DNA of 54,502 bases, taken from Tardiphaga sp. (GTDB taxonomy: Bacteria > Pseudomonadota > Alphaproteobacteria > Rhizobiales > Xanthobacteraceae). Positions 32,769-42,279 of this stretch are shown one piece after another. The stretch covers positions 1-54,502 of the forward strand of contig NZ_JAQGJT010000104.1 of the NCBI RefSeq assembly GCF_028290495.1, in the 5' to 3' direction. Position 1 is the first letter of the stretch. Each line of letters begins with the position of its first letter. Both the position numbers and the translations under genes were made by a program. The notes below the pieces were generated by a model. It did no database searches. It was not told where the DNA came from and saw nothing but the letters and a program-made list of their open reading frames with translations.

Positions 32769-35567
32769 CTATCCGCTATTCCTTAGCCCCGCCGAAATCC
32801 CGTTAATCGTGAGCTGAATCCCCCGCAGCACCTGCTCGTCTTCCGCCTCACCGCGATGCGCTTTCAAGAGTTCGACCTGCACATGGTTGAGCGGATCGAG
32901 ATAGGGGAAGCGGTTGCGGATCGAGCGTTCGAGCAACGGATTTCCCTGAAGCAGCCGGTCCTGCTCCATGATGTCCAGCAGCGTCTCGATCGACAGGTGC
33001 CATTCCCTGCGGATACGGCCGAAGATGGTCTCGCGCAACGTCACGTCCTGCACCAGCTCGGCATAGCGCGAGGCGATCGCGATCGAACTTTTCGCCAGCA
33101 CCATGTCCATGTTCGACAGCAACGTGCGGAAGAACGGCCATTCGCGGTGCATTTCCTGCAGGAACGCCATGCCCTTGTCGGGATGATCCTTCAGCCAGGT
33201 TTCCACTGCACTGCCAAAACCGTACCAGCCCGGCAGCATCAGGCGGCATTGCGCCCAGGAGAACACCCAGGGAATCGCGCGCAAATCCTCGATCGCACGG
33301 GTCTTCTTGCGTGACGCCGGACGGCTGCCGATGTTCAGCGTCGCAATCTCGGTGATAACAGTCGATTCCCAGAAGTAGTCGACAAAGCCGTCGGTCTCGT
33401 AGACGAGATGGCGATAGGCTGCGAAGGCCAGCGCGGAAAGCTGCTCCATAGCCTCGAGATATTCGGCACGCGGCGCGCTGTGCCTGGGCGCCAGCAGGCT
33501 TGCTTCCAGCGTTGCCGCAGCCAGGATCTCCAGATTGTTGCGGCCGACCTCGGCATTGGAATATTTACTGAAGATGATCTCGCCCTGTTCGGTGATGCGG
33601 ATCTGGCCGTCCACCGCGCCGCCGGGCTGCGCCAGGATCGCGTCATAGCTCGGCCCGCCGCCGCGACCGACCGAGCCGCCGCGACCGTGAAACAGCCTGA
33701 GACGAATGTCGTGGCGTTCGAACACCTGCACCAGGCCGATTTCGGCCTTGTACAATTCCCAGCCCGAGGTAACGAAGCCGCCATCCTTGTTGCTGTCGGA
33801 ATAGCCGAGCATGACTTCCTGCACACCGCTGCGGCTGTCGACCAGCTTGCGGTATTCGTGCAGCGAGAACAGCCGATCCATGATCGCGGCGGAGGCCTGC
33901 AAATCCTCGATGGTCTCGAACAGCGGCACGATGTTGATGGCGCTGCGGCCGGCGGCACCGACGAGGCCGACTTGCTTCAGCAGCACGGCGACTTCGAGCA
34001 TGTCGGAGACGCCCTTGCACATCGAGATAATGCATTGGGGGATCGCCGCCGCGCCGAACTTGTGGTGCACTTCGGCGGCCTCGCGGAACAGCGCCAACTC
34101 GCCCACGGTCTCGTCGCTGTACTTGACGAACGGAGAGGCCAGCGGCCGCATGCTGCGGAGTTCGCCGAGCAGCAGCGCAATCCGCGCGTCCTCGCCGAGC
34201 GCCTGATAGGAGGTGCCGGGAATCGCAGCGTCCATCAGCTCGGCGATGGTGCGCTCGTGCACCGCGGAATTTTGCCGAATGTCGAGGCTGGCAAGATGAA
34301 AGCCGAAGCAATCGGCGGCGCGGCGCAACTGGCGCAGCCGGCCGCGCGCGATCACGCCGGAATGGTTGGCGACCAGCGAGCGGTCGATCATGTCGAGATC
34401 GGCCTTGAACTCTTGCGCGCCGGCATAGGGCGGAGCGGCGCCGACCGGCGGCCGGCTGGTCTGCACGTCCAGTCTTACCGCGGTCGCGGCGAGCCGCGCA
34501 TAGATGCCGGATACCGCGAGCCGATAGGGTTCGCCGGCGCGGTGCGGCGACGGATCGGGCGAGCGCTCCGCCAGCGCGCGAACTTCCGCCGAGACGTCCG
34601 CAAGGTGAGCGGCGAGCGACAATTCGGAGCCCAGCACGTGCAGTTCGTCGAGATAGAACCGCATCACGCGCGTCGATTGCAGCGCCAGCGTGCCGCGCAT
34701 CACCTCGGCGGTCACGAAAGGATTGCCGTCGCGGTCGCCGCCGATCCAGGATCCCATTTTGAGGAACGAGCCCATCTCGCCGCCGCCGACGACGTCTTCG
34801 GCCTGCAAGCGATCCTCCAGCCCGCAATGCAGTCGCGGCACCTCGCGCAAAAAAGTGTAGTCGTAGAACGACAGCCCGTTGGCGACTTCGTCGAGCACGG
34901 TCAGCTTGGTCCGGCGCAGCAGGTTGGTCTGCCACAACGTCAGCACTTCGCGGCGCAACTGCTCCTCGGACGCCTCGATCTCTTCGGCGGTGAGCTGCAT
35001 CCGCTCGCGCCGGTCGAGCAATGCTGCGATCTCCATCTCGCGATCGATCGTGCTCTTGCGGCGGACTTCGGTCGGATGCGCGGTCAGCACCGGGCTGACC
35101 AGCGCCTGCCCGAAAAACGCGCGCAGCTTGGCGCTGTCGATGCCGGCGTCGCGGGCGCGCATCAATGCGCCGCCCAGGGTCGCCGCCGACGATCCCGTGT
35201 CGCCGGAGCGCTGCGCGCGCATCCGGCGGATGTTGTTCTGGTCCTCGGCGATATTGGCGAGGTGCGAGAAATAGCTGAAGGCGCGGACGATGCGCACGGT
35301 CTCCGGCGTCGACATGCCGTCGAGGATGGTTTCCAGCTCGCGCCGCGCCAGGCGGTCCTCGTCGCGGTGGAAGCGGATCGAGGTCTGGCGGATGCGCTCG
35401 ACGAGATCGAATACCCCCTCGCCCTCCTGGTCGCGCACGGTATCGCCGAGGATGCGGCCCAGCAGCCGGATGTCCTCGCGCAGCCGCGTATCGGCTTCCA
35501 GTGCAGCGGCATCCTCGCCGCGGTTGACGGGCGTCTCGTGGTCGGATGGCATGGTCTTGGATGACAC
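32769..35567 (-). CDS. ppc: Phosphoenolpyruvate carboxylase
   Basis: 932 residues, normal size. It makes oxaloacetate from PEP and bicarbonate, refilling the TCA cycle, which suits growth on compounds entering as C2 or C4 units. Catalytic His164 is in [13 protein letters not shown]. The glycine loop [15 protein letters not shown] and the [10 protein letters not shown] segment are intact, and the end reads [18 protein letters not shown] start at the complement of 35565-35567 has GGAG eight bases upstream; an ATG five codons later lacks one. A 718-codon frame on the plus strand is its shadow. Confidence 0.96.
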   Translation of the reverse strand: MSSKTMPSDHETPVNRGEDAAALEADTRLREDIRLLGRILGDTVRDQEGEGVFDLVERIRQTSIRFHRDEDRLARRELETILDGMSTPETVRIVRAFSYFSHLANIAEDQNNIRRMRAQRSGDTGSSAATLGGALMRARDAGIDSAKLRAFFGQALVSPVLTAHPTEVRRKSTIDREMEIAALLDRRERMQLTAEEIEASEEQLRREVLTLWQTNLLRRTKLTVLDEVANGLSFYDYTFLREVPRLHCGLEDRLQAEDVVGGGEMGSFLKMGSWIGGDRDGNPFVTAEVMRGTLALQSTRVMRFYLDELHVLGSELSLAAHLADVSAEVRALAERSPDPSPHRAGEPYRLAVSGIYARLAATAVRLDVQTSRPPVGAAPPYAGAQEFKADLDMIDRSLVANHSGVIARGRLRQLRRAADCFGFHLASLDIRQNSAVHERTIAELMDAAIPGTSYQALGEDARIALLLGELRSMRPLASPFVKYSDETVGELALFREAAEVHHKFGAAAIPQCIISMCKGVSDMLEVAVLLKQVGLVGAAGRSAINIVPLFETIEDLQASAAIMDRLFSLHEYRKLVDSRSGVQEVMLGYSDSNKDGGFVTSGWELYKAEIGLVQVFERHDIRLRLFHGRGGSVGRGGGPSYDAILAQPGGAVDGQIRITEQGEIIFSKYSNAEVGRNNLEILAAATLEASLLAPRHSAPRAEYLEAMEQLSALAFAAYRHLVYETDGFVDYFWESTVITEIATLNIGSRPASRKKTRAIEDLRAIPWVFSWAQCRLMLPGWYGFGSAVETWLKDHPDKGMAFLQEMHREWPFFRTLLSNMDMVLAKSSIAIASRYAELVQDVTLRETIFGRIRREWHLSIETLLDIMEQDRLLQGNPLLERSIRNRFPYLDPLNHVQVELLKAHRGEAEDEQVLRGIQLTINGISAGLRNSG

Positions 35568-35733
35568 GCGAATGCTCCAGGAAGTTGCCGGCTCCCCTGA
35601 GTCGCAAGTTTTTGCGCTGCACGCAAGGCCAAGTTGCAGGCGAGAGGTGGCTGCAGGATGATCAGCTTTGGTACCTACGGCCCCTCCGCGAGTCGTCCCC
35701 GCCTTCGCAGCGACGACGTGGAGAGGCCGGAGC

Positions 35734-37275
35734 TTAAATCACCCGCCCGGCCTTCGCCCAATAGGGATCGCGCAGCCGGCGCTTGAAGATCTTGCCGGAA
35801 TCTTCGCGCGGCAGATTCGCCTGGATCTCCATCTTCCGGGGCACCTTGTAGTCCGCCAGCGCCTTCTTCAGTTCGCTGCGCACCGCGGTAAGATCAAGGA
35901 CCACACCGGGTTGCGGCTCGATCACCGCCATCAACGCCTCGCCGAATTCCTCGTCGGGGATGCCGAACACCGCACAGTCATGCACGCCGGCAACGGCATG
36001 CAGCGCGGCTTCGATCTCGGCGGGGTAGATGTTGACGCCGCCGGAGATCACCATGTCGCGCTTGCGGTCGCAGATAAAGACGTAGCCGTCTTCGTCGATA
36101 TAGCCGACATCGCCGGAGGTGATGAAGCCGTCGCGATCGATCTCGCCGCGCTTCTCTGGCTTGTTGTGATAGGTGAAATCCGGATTGCCCGCGATACGCG
36201 AATAGATCTCGCCGATTTCACCCTGCGGCAATATCTCGCCATCGTCCCCGAGGAAGCGCAATTCGGCGCCCGGGGCGACCTTGCCGACCGTGCCGGGCTT
36301 GTTCAACGCATCCGCGGAACTGGCGAAGGTAACGGCGCCGGATTCGGTCGAGCCATAGAACTCGTAGATCACCGGCCCCCACCATTCGATCATCGCGCGC
36401 TTCACATCCGGCGGACAAGGCGCCGCGGCATGGATGATGTGGCGCAGCGACGAAATGTCATATTTAGCGCGAACTTCCGGGGACAGCTTCATCAGCCGGA
36501 TGAACATCGTCGGCACCATGAAGACGGTATCGATCTTCTGCTCGTCGATAACCCGCAAGAATTCTTCCGGTTCAAAGCGCGGCATCAGCACCAGCGCGCC
36601 GCCGAGCCGGCCGGCCCTCAGACCAAACGCGTTTGGCGCGGAGTGATACAGCGGCCCTGGCAACAGCGCGCGCGAGCCCGGTATCAGGCCGTAGATGCGG
36701 GCACGCATCTGGTCCGTCGAAGCCGCCTGCTCCGGCGTCGGCGCGAAACGCCTGACGCCCTTGGGATGGCCGGTCGTGCCCGAGGTATAGATCATGTTGT
36801 GCGGCTGCGGCTGCCTTGGGCCGTCATAGGGCGCCTGCTCGGCGAGCCAGGATTCCAGATCGATCGCGCCATCGGGCGTGCCGATATGAGCGGGATCAAT
36901 CTTGTAATTGGCAAGAATTTCCGGCGGCGGCGTCACGCTGAGCGCGATGATGCCCAAGGGGATGGCCTCGCGCAGCTGATGCAGCATGTCGGCGTGACCG
37001 ATCAGGATCCTGGTGCCGGAATCCTTGATGACATAGGTGATCTCCTCCGGCTTGAAATGCCAGTTCACCGGCACAGCATAGGCGCCGAGTTGCATCACCG
37101 CGTAAGCAGCTTCGAGAAACGCAACGTCGTTGCGCATCAGGATGCAGACGCTGTCGCCGGGCTTGACGCCCATCCGATACAACCCGCCGGCGATGCGCGC
37201 CGCACGCTCGTTAATCGCGTCAAACCCGCGCTGGCGATCACCGCTGATGACGCCTTTGAAGAGGGTGGAGGACAT
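35734..37275 (-). CDS. Acyl-CoA synthetase (AMP-forming), FadD/FadK-like
   Basis: 513 residues of the ANL superfamily, activating a carboxylic acid to its CoA thioester with ATP. P-loop [12 protein letters not shown]5 motif [31 protein letters not shown] hinge and the late catalytic Lys in [11 protein letters not shown] are all seen. ATG at the complement of 37273-37275. The upstream gene on this strand is the crotonase, separated by repeat B. Substrate chain is unknown. Together with 39396-40970 it gives this region two different acyl activating enzymes. Confidence 0.9.
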   Translation of the reverse strand: MSSTLFKGVISGDRQRGFDAINERAARIAGGLYRMGVKPGDSVCILMRNDVAFLEAAYAVMQLGAYAVPVNWHFKPEEITYVIKDSGTRILIGHADMLHQLREAIPLGIIALSVTPPPEILANYKIDPAHIGTPDGAIDLESWLAEQAPYDGPRQPQPHNMIYTSGTTGHPKGVRRFAPTPEQAASTDQMRARIYGLIPGSRALLPGPLYHSAPNAFGLRAGRLGGALVLMPRFEPEEFLRVIDEQKIDTVFMVPTMFIRLMKLSPEVRAKYDISSLRHIIHAAAPCPPDVKRAMIEWWGPVIYEFYGSTESGAVTFASSADALNKPGTVGKVAPGAELRFLGDDGEILPQGEIGEIYSRIAGNPDFTYHNKPEKRGEIDRDGFITSGDVGYIDEDGYVFICDRKRDMVISGGVNIYPAEIEAALHAVAGVHDCAVFGIPDEEFGEALMAVIEPQPGVVLDLTAVRSELKKALADYKVPRKMEIQANLPREDSGKIFKRRLRDPYWAKAGRVI

Positions 37276-37303
37276 GACAATCTATCTCTCGGTAATTTCG
37301 GAT

Positions 37304-37427
37304 GCCCTCATGGTGAGGAGCGCGGCTTCGCGCATCTCGAACCATGAGGGATGTGACGCTCATCCCGTACGAATGGCTACGCCATTCGCAGGAGACGCGG
37401 CCAAGGGGCCGCTCCTCAGGATGAGGA
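37304..37427. repeat. Family B hairpin repeat, copy 4
   Basis: TGCCCTCATGGTGAGGAGCG to CGCTCCTCAGGATGAGG, with inner GCATCTCGAACCATGAGGG. The right half differs from other copies around GTACGAATGGCTACGCC. Lies between the crotonase and acyl-CoA synthetase genes. Confidence 0.8.
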
Positions 37428-37442
37428 CGTACCCCGCGGCTC

Positions 37443-38267
37443 TCAGCTATCCGCAAATTTCGGCGCGCGCTTCTCGATATTGGCGCGAACCGCTTCGGTC
37501 TGGTTCGGCTGGCCCATCAGCGCGGCCTGCTCCACCGATTCGGCGAGCAGCGCCGGACCGGGATCGACGGAGAGATTGTTGAGCATCCGCTTGGCGGCGC
37601 GGATCGCGTCCGGGCTCTTGCCGGCAATCTCGCGCGCGACTTCCATCGCGGCCGCGTAGGGATCATCAACGATCCGGGTGGCGAGGCCGTAGCTCAGCGC
37701 TTCCTGCGCCGAAAACATGCGGCCGGTATAAGTCAGTTCGCGAAGGATATCGTCGCGCACCAGTGACGCCAGGATCGGCGTGCCCGCCATGTCCGGCACC
37801 AGGCCCCATTTGATCTCCATGATCGACATCCGGGTATCCGGGGCGAGGAAACGCATATCGGCGCCAAGCGCGAGCTGGAAGCCGCCGCCAAGCGCAACGC
37901 CGTGGACTGCGGCAATCACCGGAACCGGCAGTTGCCGGAAGCCCCACACCGCCTGCTGCGAGTGATTGGCGAGGCCGTGGGTGCGCGCGGCGAGGTCACG
38001 CTTCTGGCCGCCGCCCAAGCCCTCGCCGCCGTGCTCCTTCATGGCGGCAAATCGCCCCATGTCGAGCCCGGCGCAGAACGCCCGGCCCTCGCCGGACAAA
38101 ACCACGGCGCGCAGGCCCTTTTCGCGGCTCAGACGCTCGGAGGTGGCGACCAGCGCCTCGAACATCGCGGCATCCAGCGCATTCATCTTGTCGGCGCGGA
38201 CCAGCCGGACATCGGCCACGCCGTCCGACATCGACACCGAGACGCGGTCTTCCACACGAGCTGCCAT
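37443..38267 (-). CDS. Crotonase-family enoyl-CoA hydratase/isomerase-like protein
   Basis: 274 residues with the crotonase fold. The oxyanion-hole segments are GRAFCAGLDMG and HGVALGGGFQLALGADMRF. Aligned with classic hydratase, the first catalytic Glu (GGGCEL) is Gln here (GGGFQL), while the second Glu may be kept in SIMEIKWGLVPD. One missing Glu argues against simple hydratase activity and for another crotonase reaction (isomerase, hydrolase or lyase). It converges with nothing and is divergent from the DECR-like gene, with an AT-rich inverted repeat between (38327-38351). Confidence 0.85.
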   Translation of the reverse strand: MAARVEDRVSVSMSDGVADVRLVRADKMNALDAAMFEALVATSERLSREKGLRAVVLSGEGRAFCAGLDMGRFAAMKEHGGEGLGGGQKRDLAARTHGLANHSQQAVWGFRQLPVPVIAAVHGVALGGGFQLALGADMRFLAPDTRMSIMEIKWGLVPDMAGTPILASLVRDDILRELTYTGRMFSAQEALSYGLATRIVDDPYAAAMEVAREIAGKSPDAIRAAKRMLNNLSVDPGPALLAESVEQAALMGQPNQTEAVRANIEKRAPKFADS

Positions 38268-38326
38268 TGGGGCGCTTCCTCCCGAGACTTGTTTTTGTTA
38301 TCCGCTTTACCGAAAAGCGTTGTCCG

Positions 38327-38351
38327 GGTTTAATCAATCAACTAATTAACC
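38327..38351. promoter_or_regulatory. AT-rich imperfect inverted repeat in divergent promoter
   Basis: GGTTTAAT... AATTAACC arms over 25 bases, six of the eight outer pairs matching. It sits between the divergent crotonase and DECR-like genes, where an acyl-CoA-responsive regulator could bind. No regulator gene is nearby. Confidence 0.3.
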
Positions 38352-38382
38352 TGACGTCATCCCCTTAAAGCAGGACTCTCCC

Positions 38383-39255
38383 ATGTTCAATCCGCAGCTT
38401 CTGGCAGGGCGAAACATTCTGGTGACGGGCGGAGGTACCGGCCTCGGCAAGTCGATGGCGGCGCGCTTCCTGCAACTCGGCGCCGACGTCCACATTTGCG
38501 GCCGCCGCAAGAGCGTCTGCGACGAGACCGCCACCGAACTGATGGACCTCTACGGCGGCAAGGTGACCAGCCACGGCGTCAACATCGCCGACGCTGCCGC
38601 GGTCGACGCCATGATCGAGGGTATCTTTGCCGAGAAGGCGCTCACCGACCTGATCAACAACGCCGCCGGCAATTTCATCGCGCGGACACAGGACCTGACG
38701 CCGCGCGGCTTCGACGCCATCGCCAACATCGTCATGCACGGCACGTTCTATGTGACCCACGCCGTCGGCAAACGCTGGATCGCCGGCAAGACGCCGGGCA
38801 ACGTGGTGTCGATCACGGTGACGTGGGTGCGCAACGGCAGCCCCTACGTGGTGCCCTCGACCATGAGCAAGTCGGCTATCCACGCCATGACGATGTCGCT
38901 GGCCACCGAATGGGGCCGCTACGGCATCCGCCTCAACACGATTGCGCCCGGCGAAATCCCTACCGAAGGCATGAGCAAGCGCATCAAGCCCGGCGACGAG
39001 GCCGGCGCCAATACCAAGGCGCAGAACCCCATGGGCCGCGTCGGCAAGATGGAGGAGTTGCAGAACCTCGCGGTGTTCCTGATCTCGGGCGGCTGCGACT
39101 GGATCAACGGCGAGACCATCGCCATGGACGGCGGCCAGGCGCTGGCGATGGGTGGAAACTTCTACCAATTGCGCAACTGGTCCGACGCCGACTGGATCCA
39201 GGCCCGCGACGCCATCAAGGCGCAGAACGACAAGGACAAGGCGGCAAGGGGGTGA
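38383..39255 (+). CDS. SDR, 2,4-dienoyl-CoA reductase (DECR)-like
   Basis: 290 residues. NADP-binding TGGGTGLGKSMAARF, the basic HICGRRKSVC after strand 2 (NADPH preference) and LINNAAGNFIARTQDLTPRG are strongly DECR-like. The usual Tyr-x-x-x-Lys is replaced by Ser-Thr-Met-Ser-Lys in VPSTMSKSAIH. This is as in mitochondrial DECR, which also lacks the YxxxK Tyr, so it is a family trait and not damage. It reduces dienoyl-CoA esters from unsaturated fatty acids. Ends in a GC-rich hairpin (39276-39300). Confidence 0.87.
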   Translation: MFNPQLLAGRNILVTGGGTGLGKSMAARFLQLGADVHICGRRKSVCDETATELMDLYGGKVTSHGVNIADAAAVDAMIEGIFAEKALTDLINNAAGNFIARTQDLTPRGFDAIANIVMHGTFYVTHAVGKRWIAGKTPGNVVSITVTWVRNGSPYVVPSTMSKSAIHAMTMSLATEWGRYGIRLNTIAPGEIPTEGMSKRIKPGDEAGANTKAQNPMGRVGKMEELQNLAVFLISGGCDWINGETIAMDGGQALAMGGNFYQLRNWSDADWIQARDAIKAQNDKDKAARG

Positions 39256-39275
39256 GAGCGGAGCTCGCTTGCTTC

Positions 39276-39300
39276 ACCCTCCCCTCTCAAGGGGGAGGGT
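39276..39300. terminator. GC-rich hairpin after the DECR-like gene
   Basis: ACCCTCCCC, loop TCTCAA, GGGGGAGGGT, 20 bases after the stop codon. The tail AAGAGG lacks a T-run, so it is probably a weak terminator. Confidence 0.5.
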
Positions 39301-39395
39301 AAGAGGCAACGCCGCAGCGCAGCACAGCCAAAACTTGTCATCGCCCGATATCACCCCCACACTCTCCACAACTATAAAAGTTGCAGGGGGATGCC

Positions 39396-40970
39396 ATGTC
39401 GATATCGCAGGCGGCCACGTTGGCCGAGGTCATCCGGCTGCAGGCGCAGTTGCGCGGCGAGTCGACGGCGCTGGTGTTCGAGGGCCGCTCAACCAGCTTC
39501 GCCACACTCGACCAGCACGCCAGCCAAGTCGCCAACGGGCTGATCGCGCTCGGCGTCAAACCGTGCCAGCGCGTCGCCTATCTCGGCAAGAATAGCGACA
39601 TCTTCATCGAACTGCTGCTCGGCGCCATCAAGGTCAATGTCGTGATGGCGCCGGTGAACTGGCGCCTGGCTGCGCCCGAGATCGCCTTCATCGTCAGGGA
39701 TTGCCAGGCGCAGATTCTGTTCGTCGGCCCGGAATTCGTCGAACAGGTTCGCGACCTCGCCGCACAGCTGGCAGACGTGCGCGTCGTGATGACCACCGAG
39801 GGCGGCGCTTCCGAGTGGCAGGACTTCCGCAGCTGGCGCGATGCGCAGAGCGACGTTGATCCGATGACGCCGCTGACCAAGGACGACATCGCGATCCAGC
39901 TTTACACCTCGGGCACCACCGGCAAGCCGAAGGGCGCGATGCTGACGCACCACAATTTCCTGTCGCTGCTGCGCATCGCCGAACACGACACGCCGGACTG
40001 GAACAGATGGACCGCCGACGACGTCTCGCTGGTGGCGATGCCAGTGTTTCATATCGGCGGCATCGGCTGGGCGGTGTACGGATTGTACCACGGCGCCAAG
40101 AGCGTGATCGCAAGGGAGTTCGACCCCAACAAGGTGCTCGACGACTTCGCGCAATACGGCATCAGCAAGCTGTTCCTGGTGCCGGCGGCGATGCAGTTCA
40201 TCGTCCGGCAACCGCGCGCCCGCGACATGGACTTCTCGAAGCTGCGCTACATCCTGTACGGCGCCTCGCCTATCCCCGCCGCCTTGCTGAAAGAATGCAT
40301 CAGCGTGTTCAAATGCGGCTTCGTGCAGATGTACGGCATGACCGAGACGACCGGCACCATCGTGGTGCTGGCGCCGGAGGACCATGTCGAGGGCCGCGCC
40401 TGCATGCGCTCGGCCGGCAAGGCCCTGGCCGGTGTCGAGATCGCGATCCTCGACGCCAATGGCGCGTCGCTGCCGACAGGCGAAGTCGGCGAGATCGCCA
40501 CGCGCTCGGGATCCAACATGGCCGGCTACTGGAATCTGCCCGAAGCCACCGCCCGCACGCTCGATGCCGACAACTGGTTGCGCACCGGCGATGCCGGCTA
40601 TCTCGACGAAGACGGCTACCTCTATATCCACGACCGCATCAAGGACATGATCATCTCCGGCGGCGAGAACATCTATCCCGCCGAAGTCGAGAGCGCGATT
40701 TGCGACCACCCCGATGTCGCTGAAGTCGCTGTTGTCGGCGTGCCCGACGATACCTGGGGCGAAGCGGTCAAGGCTGTGGTGGTGCTGAAGCCCGGCAAGG
40801 AATTGAGCGCGACCGACCTGATGCGGTTCACGCGGGAGCGCATCGCGGGATTCAAATCGCCGAAGACGATCGACTTCATCAGCGCCTTGCCGCGCAATGC
40901 ATCGGGCAAGATCCTGCGCCGGCACCTGCGCGATCCCTATTGGGAAGGAAGGGAGCGGCAGGTGAATTGA
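39396..40970 (+). CDS. Acyl-CoA synthetase (AMP-forming), long-chain type
   Basis: 524 residues from ATG 39396, with AGGGGGA before it (an upstream TTG at 39381 is less likely). Motifs: YTSGTTGKPKGAML, YGMTETTGTIVVLAP, GDAGYLDEDGYLYIHDRIKD, MIISGGENIYPAEVE and catalytic Lys in LPRNASGKILRRHL. Substrate is not specified. On the same strand as the DECR-like gene after the 140-base gap. Confidence 0.9.
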   Translation: MSISQAATLAEVIRLQAQLRGESTALVFEGRSTSFATLDQHASQVANGLIALGVKPCQRVAYLGKNSDIFIELLLGAIKVNVVMAPVNWRLAAPEIAFIVRDCQAQILFVGPEFVEQVRDLAAQLADVRVVMTTEGGASEWQDFRSWRDAQSDVDPMTPLTKDDIAIQLYTSGTTGKPKGAMLTHHNFLSLLRIAEHDTPDWNRWTADDVSLVAMPVFHIGGIGWAVYGLYHGAKSVIAREFDPNKVLDDFAQYGISKLFLVPAAMQFIVRQPRARDMDFSKLRYILYGASPIPAALLKECISVFKCGFVQMYGMTETTGTIVVLAPEDHVEGRACMRSAGKALAGVEIAILDANGASLPTGEVGEIATRSGSNMAGYWNLPEATARTLDADNWLRTGDAGYLDEDGYLYIHDRIKDMIISGGENIYPAEVESAICDHPDVAEVAVVGVPDDTWGEAVKAVVVLKPGKELSATDLMRFTRERIAGFKSPKTIDFISALPRNASGKILRRHLRDPYWEGRERQVN

Positions 40971-41289
40971 AGCACTTGCGCTAGAAGTGAAGCTACCCCC
41001 CAGCCGTCATTGCGAGGAGCCAACGGGTCCGGCTTCGCCGGCCCGATGATAAACTCCACGACGCGGCAATCCGGAAGGCCGAGAGCGAAGACTGGATTGC
41101 TTCGTCGCAACGGCTCCTCGCAATGACGGCTATGGGTGCCTGAGCCCGTTCCCCAAGATCTCTACGGCAGTTCCATTGTCACAAACCCGATGTCACATTC
41201 GGCAGTTAAAAACATCCTGTTAGTGCTGCGGCGATTTGCTCGGATGATGACGCGGTTGTCACTTTCGTCACGATGATACTTCATGTCAT
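40971..41289. other. Gap of 319 bases holding a family C repeat
   Basis: 41002-41132 is a long inverted repeat. The rest, up to the hydrolase, is AT-richer promoter-like DNA without an open frame. Near its end CATGTCA and TGACATG (41282-41301) form an operator-like inverted repeat that overlaps the following start codon. Confidence 0.6.
41002..41132. repeat. Family C hairpin repeat
   Basis: Outer arms AGCCGTCATTGCGAGGAGC and GCTCCTCGCAATGACGGCT are perfect 19-base complements; the interior includes CGGGTCCGGCTTCGCCGG and GGATTGCTTCGTCGC. A single copy of this family occurs in the window. It may end the synthetase transcript. Confidence 0.85.
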
Positions 41290-41301
41290 ATGATTGACAT
41301 G
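41282..41301. promoter_or_regulatory. Inverted repeat over the hydrolase start codon
   Basis: CATGTCA, six bases TATGAT, TGACATG: perfect seven-base arms. The ATG at 41290 lies inside, so a bound regulator or an mRNA hairpin could block initiation. A second in-frame ATG is at 41299. Confidence 0.4.
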
Positions 41302-42279
41302 GCCCAGACATCCGCAAAACCCGTTGAATCGATTTGTGCATATCAGCCGCCCCGGCTGGTCCACGCCAATGGTATCGAACTCTGCTACGACATCTTCGGC
41401 GATGTCGATGCAGAACCGATGGTGATGATCATGGGACTCGGCGCCCAGATGATCCATTGGGACGACGAGTTCTGCCGGGAGATCGCCGCCCACGGCTTTC
41501 GCGTCATCCGCTTCGACAACCGCGACATCGGCCTCTCCTCCAAGATGGCCGGCGGCAAGCCGCTGACGCTGTTCGAGCTGGCGAAGCTGCGTTATCTCGG
41601 CACGCCGGTCGCCGCGCCTTACAAGCTCTCCGACATGGCGGCCGACACCGTCGCGCTGCTTGATGCACTCGGCATCGCCTCGGCGCATATCGTCGGCGCC
41701 TCGATGGGCGGCATGATCGCGCAGGAGATCGCCATCGCGCATCCAACGCGGGTGCGCTCGCTGACCTCGATCATGTCGACCACCGGCAATCCGCGGCTGC
41801 CGCAGCCGGGCCGCTCGGTCGCGGCCCAACTGCTGCAGAAGCAGCCGACGACCTATGACGAGTTCCTGGCGCGCTTCAAGCAGACCTGGCTGTTCCTGCG
41901 CGTCGGAAGCTTCCCGCAAGACGAAGCGCGCGATCTCGACCGCGCCGAACGCACCTACGCCCGCGGCCTCGATCCCGATGGCGTCGGCCGCCAGCTGCGC
42001 GCCATCCTCGCCTCCGGCAGCCGCAAGGAACGTCTCGCCTCCGTCACTGCGCCGACTTTGGTGATCCACGGCAAGGTCGATCCGCTGGTACACCCCGCCG
42101 GCGGCCGCGAGACCGCGGCATCGATCCCCGGCGCCAGGCTGATGATGATCGACGGTATGGGCCACGCACTGCCGATCTCGATGTGGACGGAGGTGATCGA
42201 CGCCATCGCGCGCCACGCGCATGGCGCGACTGCGATCACCCGAAGCGCCGCCGTCGCCATTCGATCAGTCTCGCGCTGA
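41290..42279 (+). CDS. Alpha/beta hydrolase, RdmC-like esterase
   Basis: 329 residues. The nucleophile elbow is GASMGGMIAQE (Ser138), the oxyanion region MVMIMGLGAQMIHWDDEF and RFDNRDIGLSSKM, and the terminal histidine is in MMIDGMGHALP. The RFDNRDIG motif is typical of the aclacinomycin-methylesterase-like (RdmC) branch, which cleaves carboxylic esters. Natural substrate unknown. There is no clear Shine-Dalgarno site. Its last 44 bases overlap the 3' end of the opposite-strand hydrolase. Confidence 0.85.
   Translation: MIDMAQTSAKPVESICAYQPPRLVHANGIELCYDIFGDVDAEPMVMIMGLGAQMIHWDDEFCREIAAHGFRVIRFDNRDIGLSSKMAGGKPLTLFELAKLRYLGTPVAAPYKLSDMAADTVALLDALGIASAHIVGASMGGMIAQEIAIAHPTRVRSLTSIMSTTGNPRLPQPGRSVAAQLLQKQPTTYDEFLARFKQTWLFLRVGSFPQDEARDLDRAERTYARGLDPDGVGRQLRAILASGSRKERLASVTAPTLVIHGKVDPLVHPAGGRETAASIPGARLMMIDGMGHALPISMWTEVIDAIARHAHGATAITRSAAVAIRSVSR

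Noticed and set aside
33408..35564. 718-codon plus-strand frame inside ppc
   Set aside because: Exact antisense shadow of PEP carboxylase, which has all its motifs on the minus strand.
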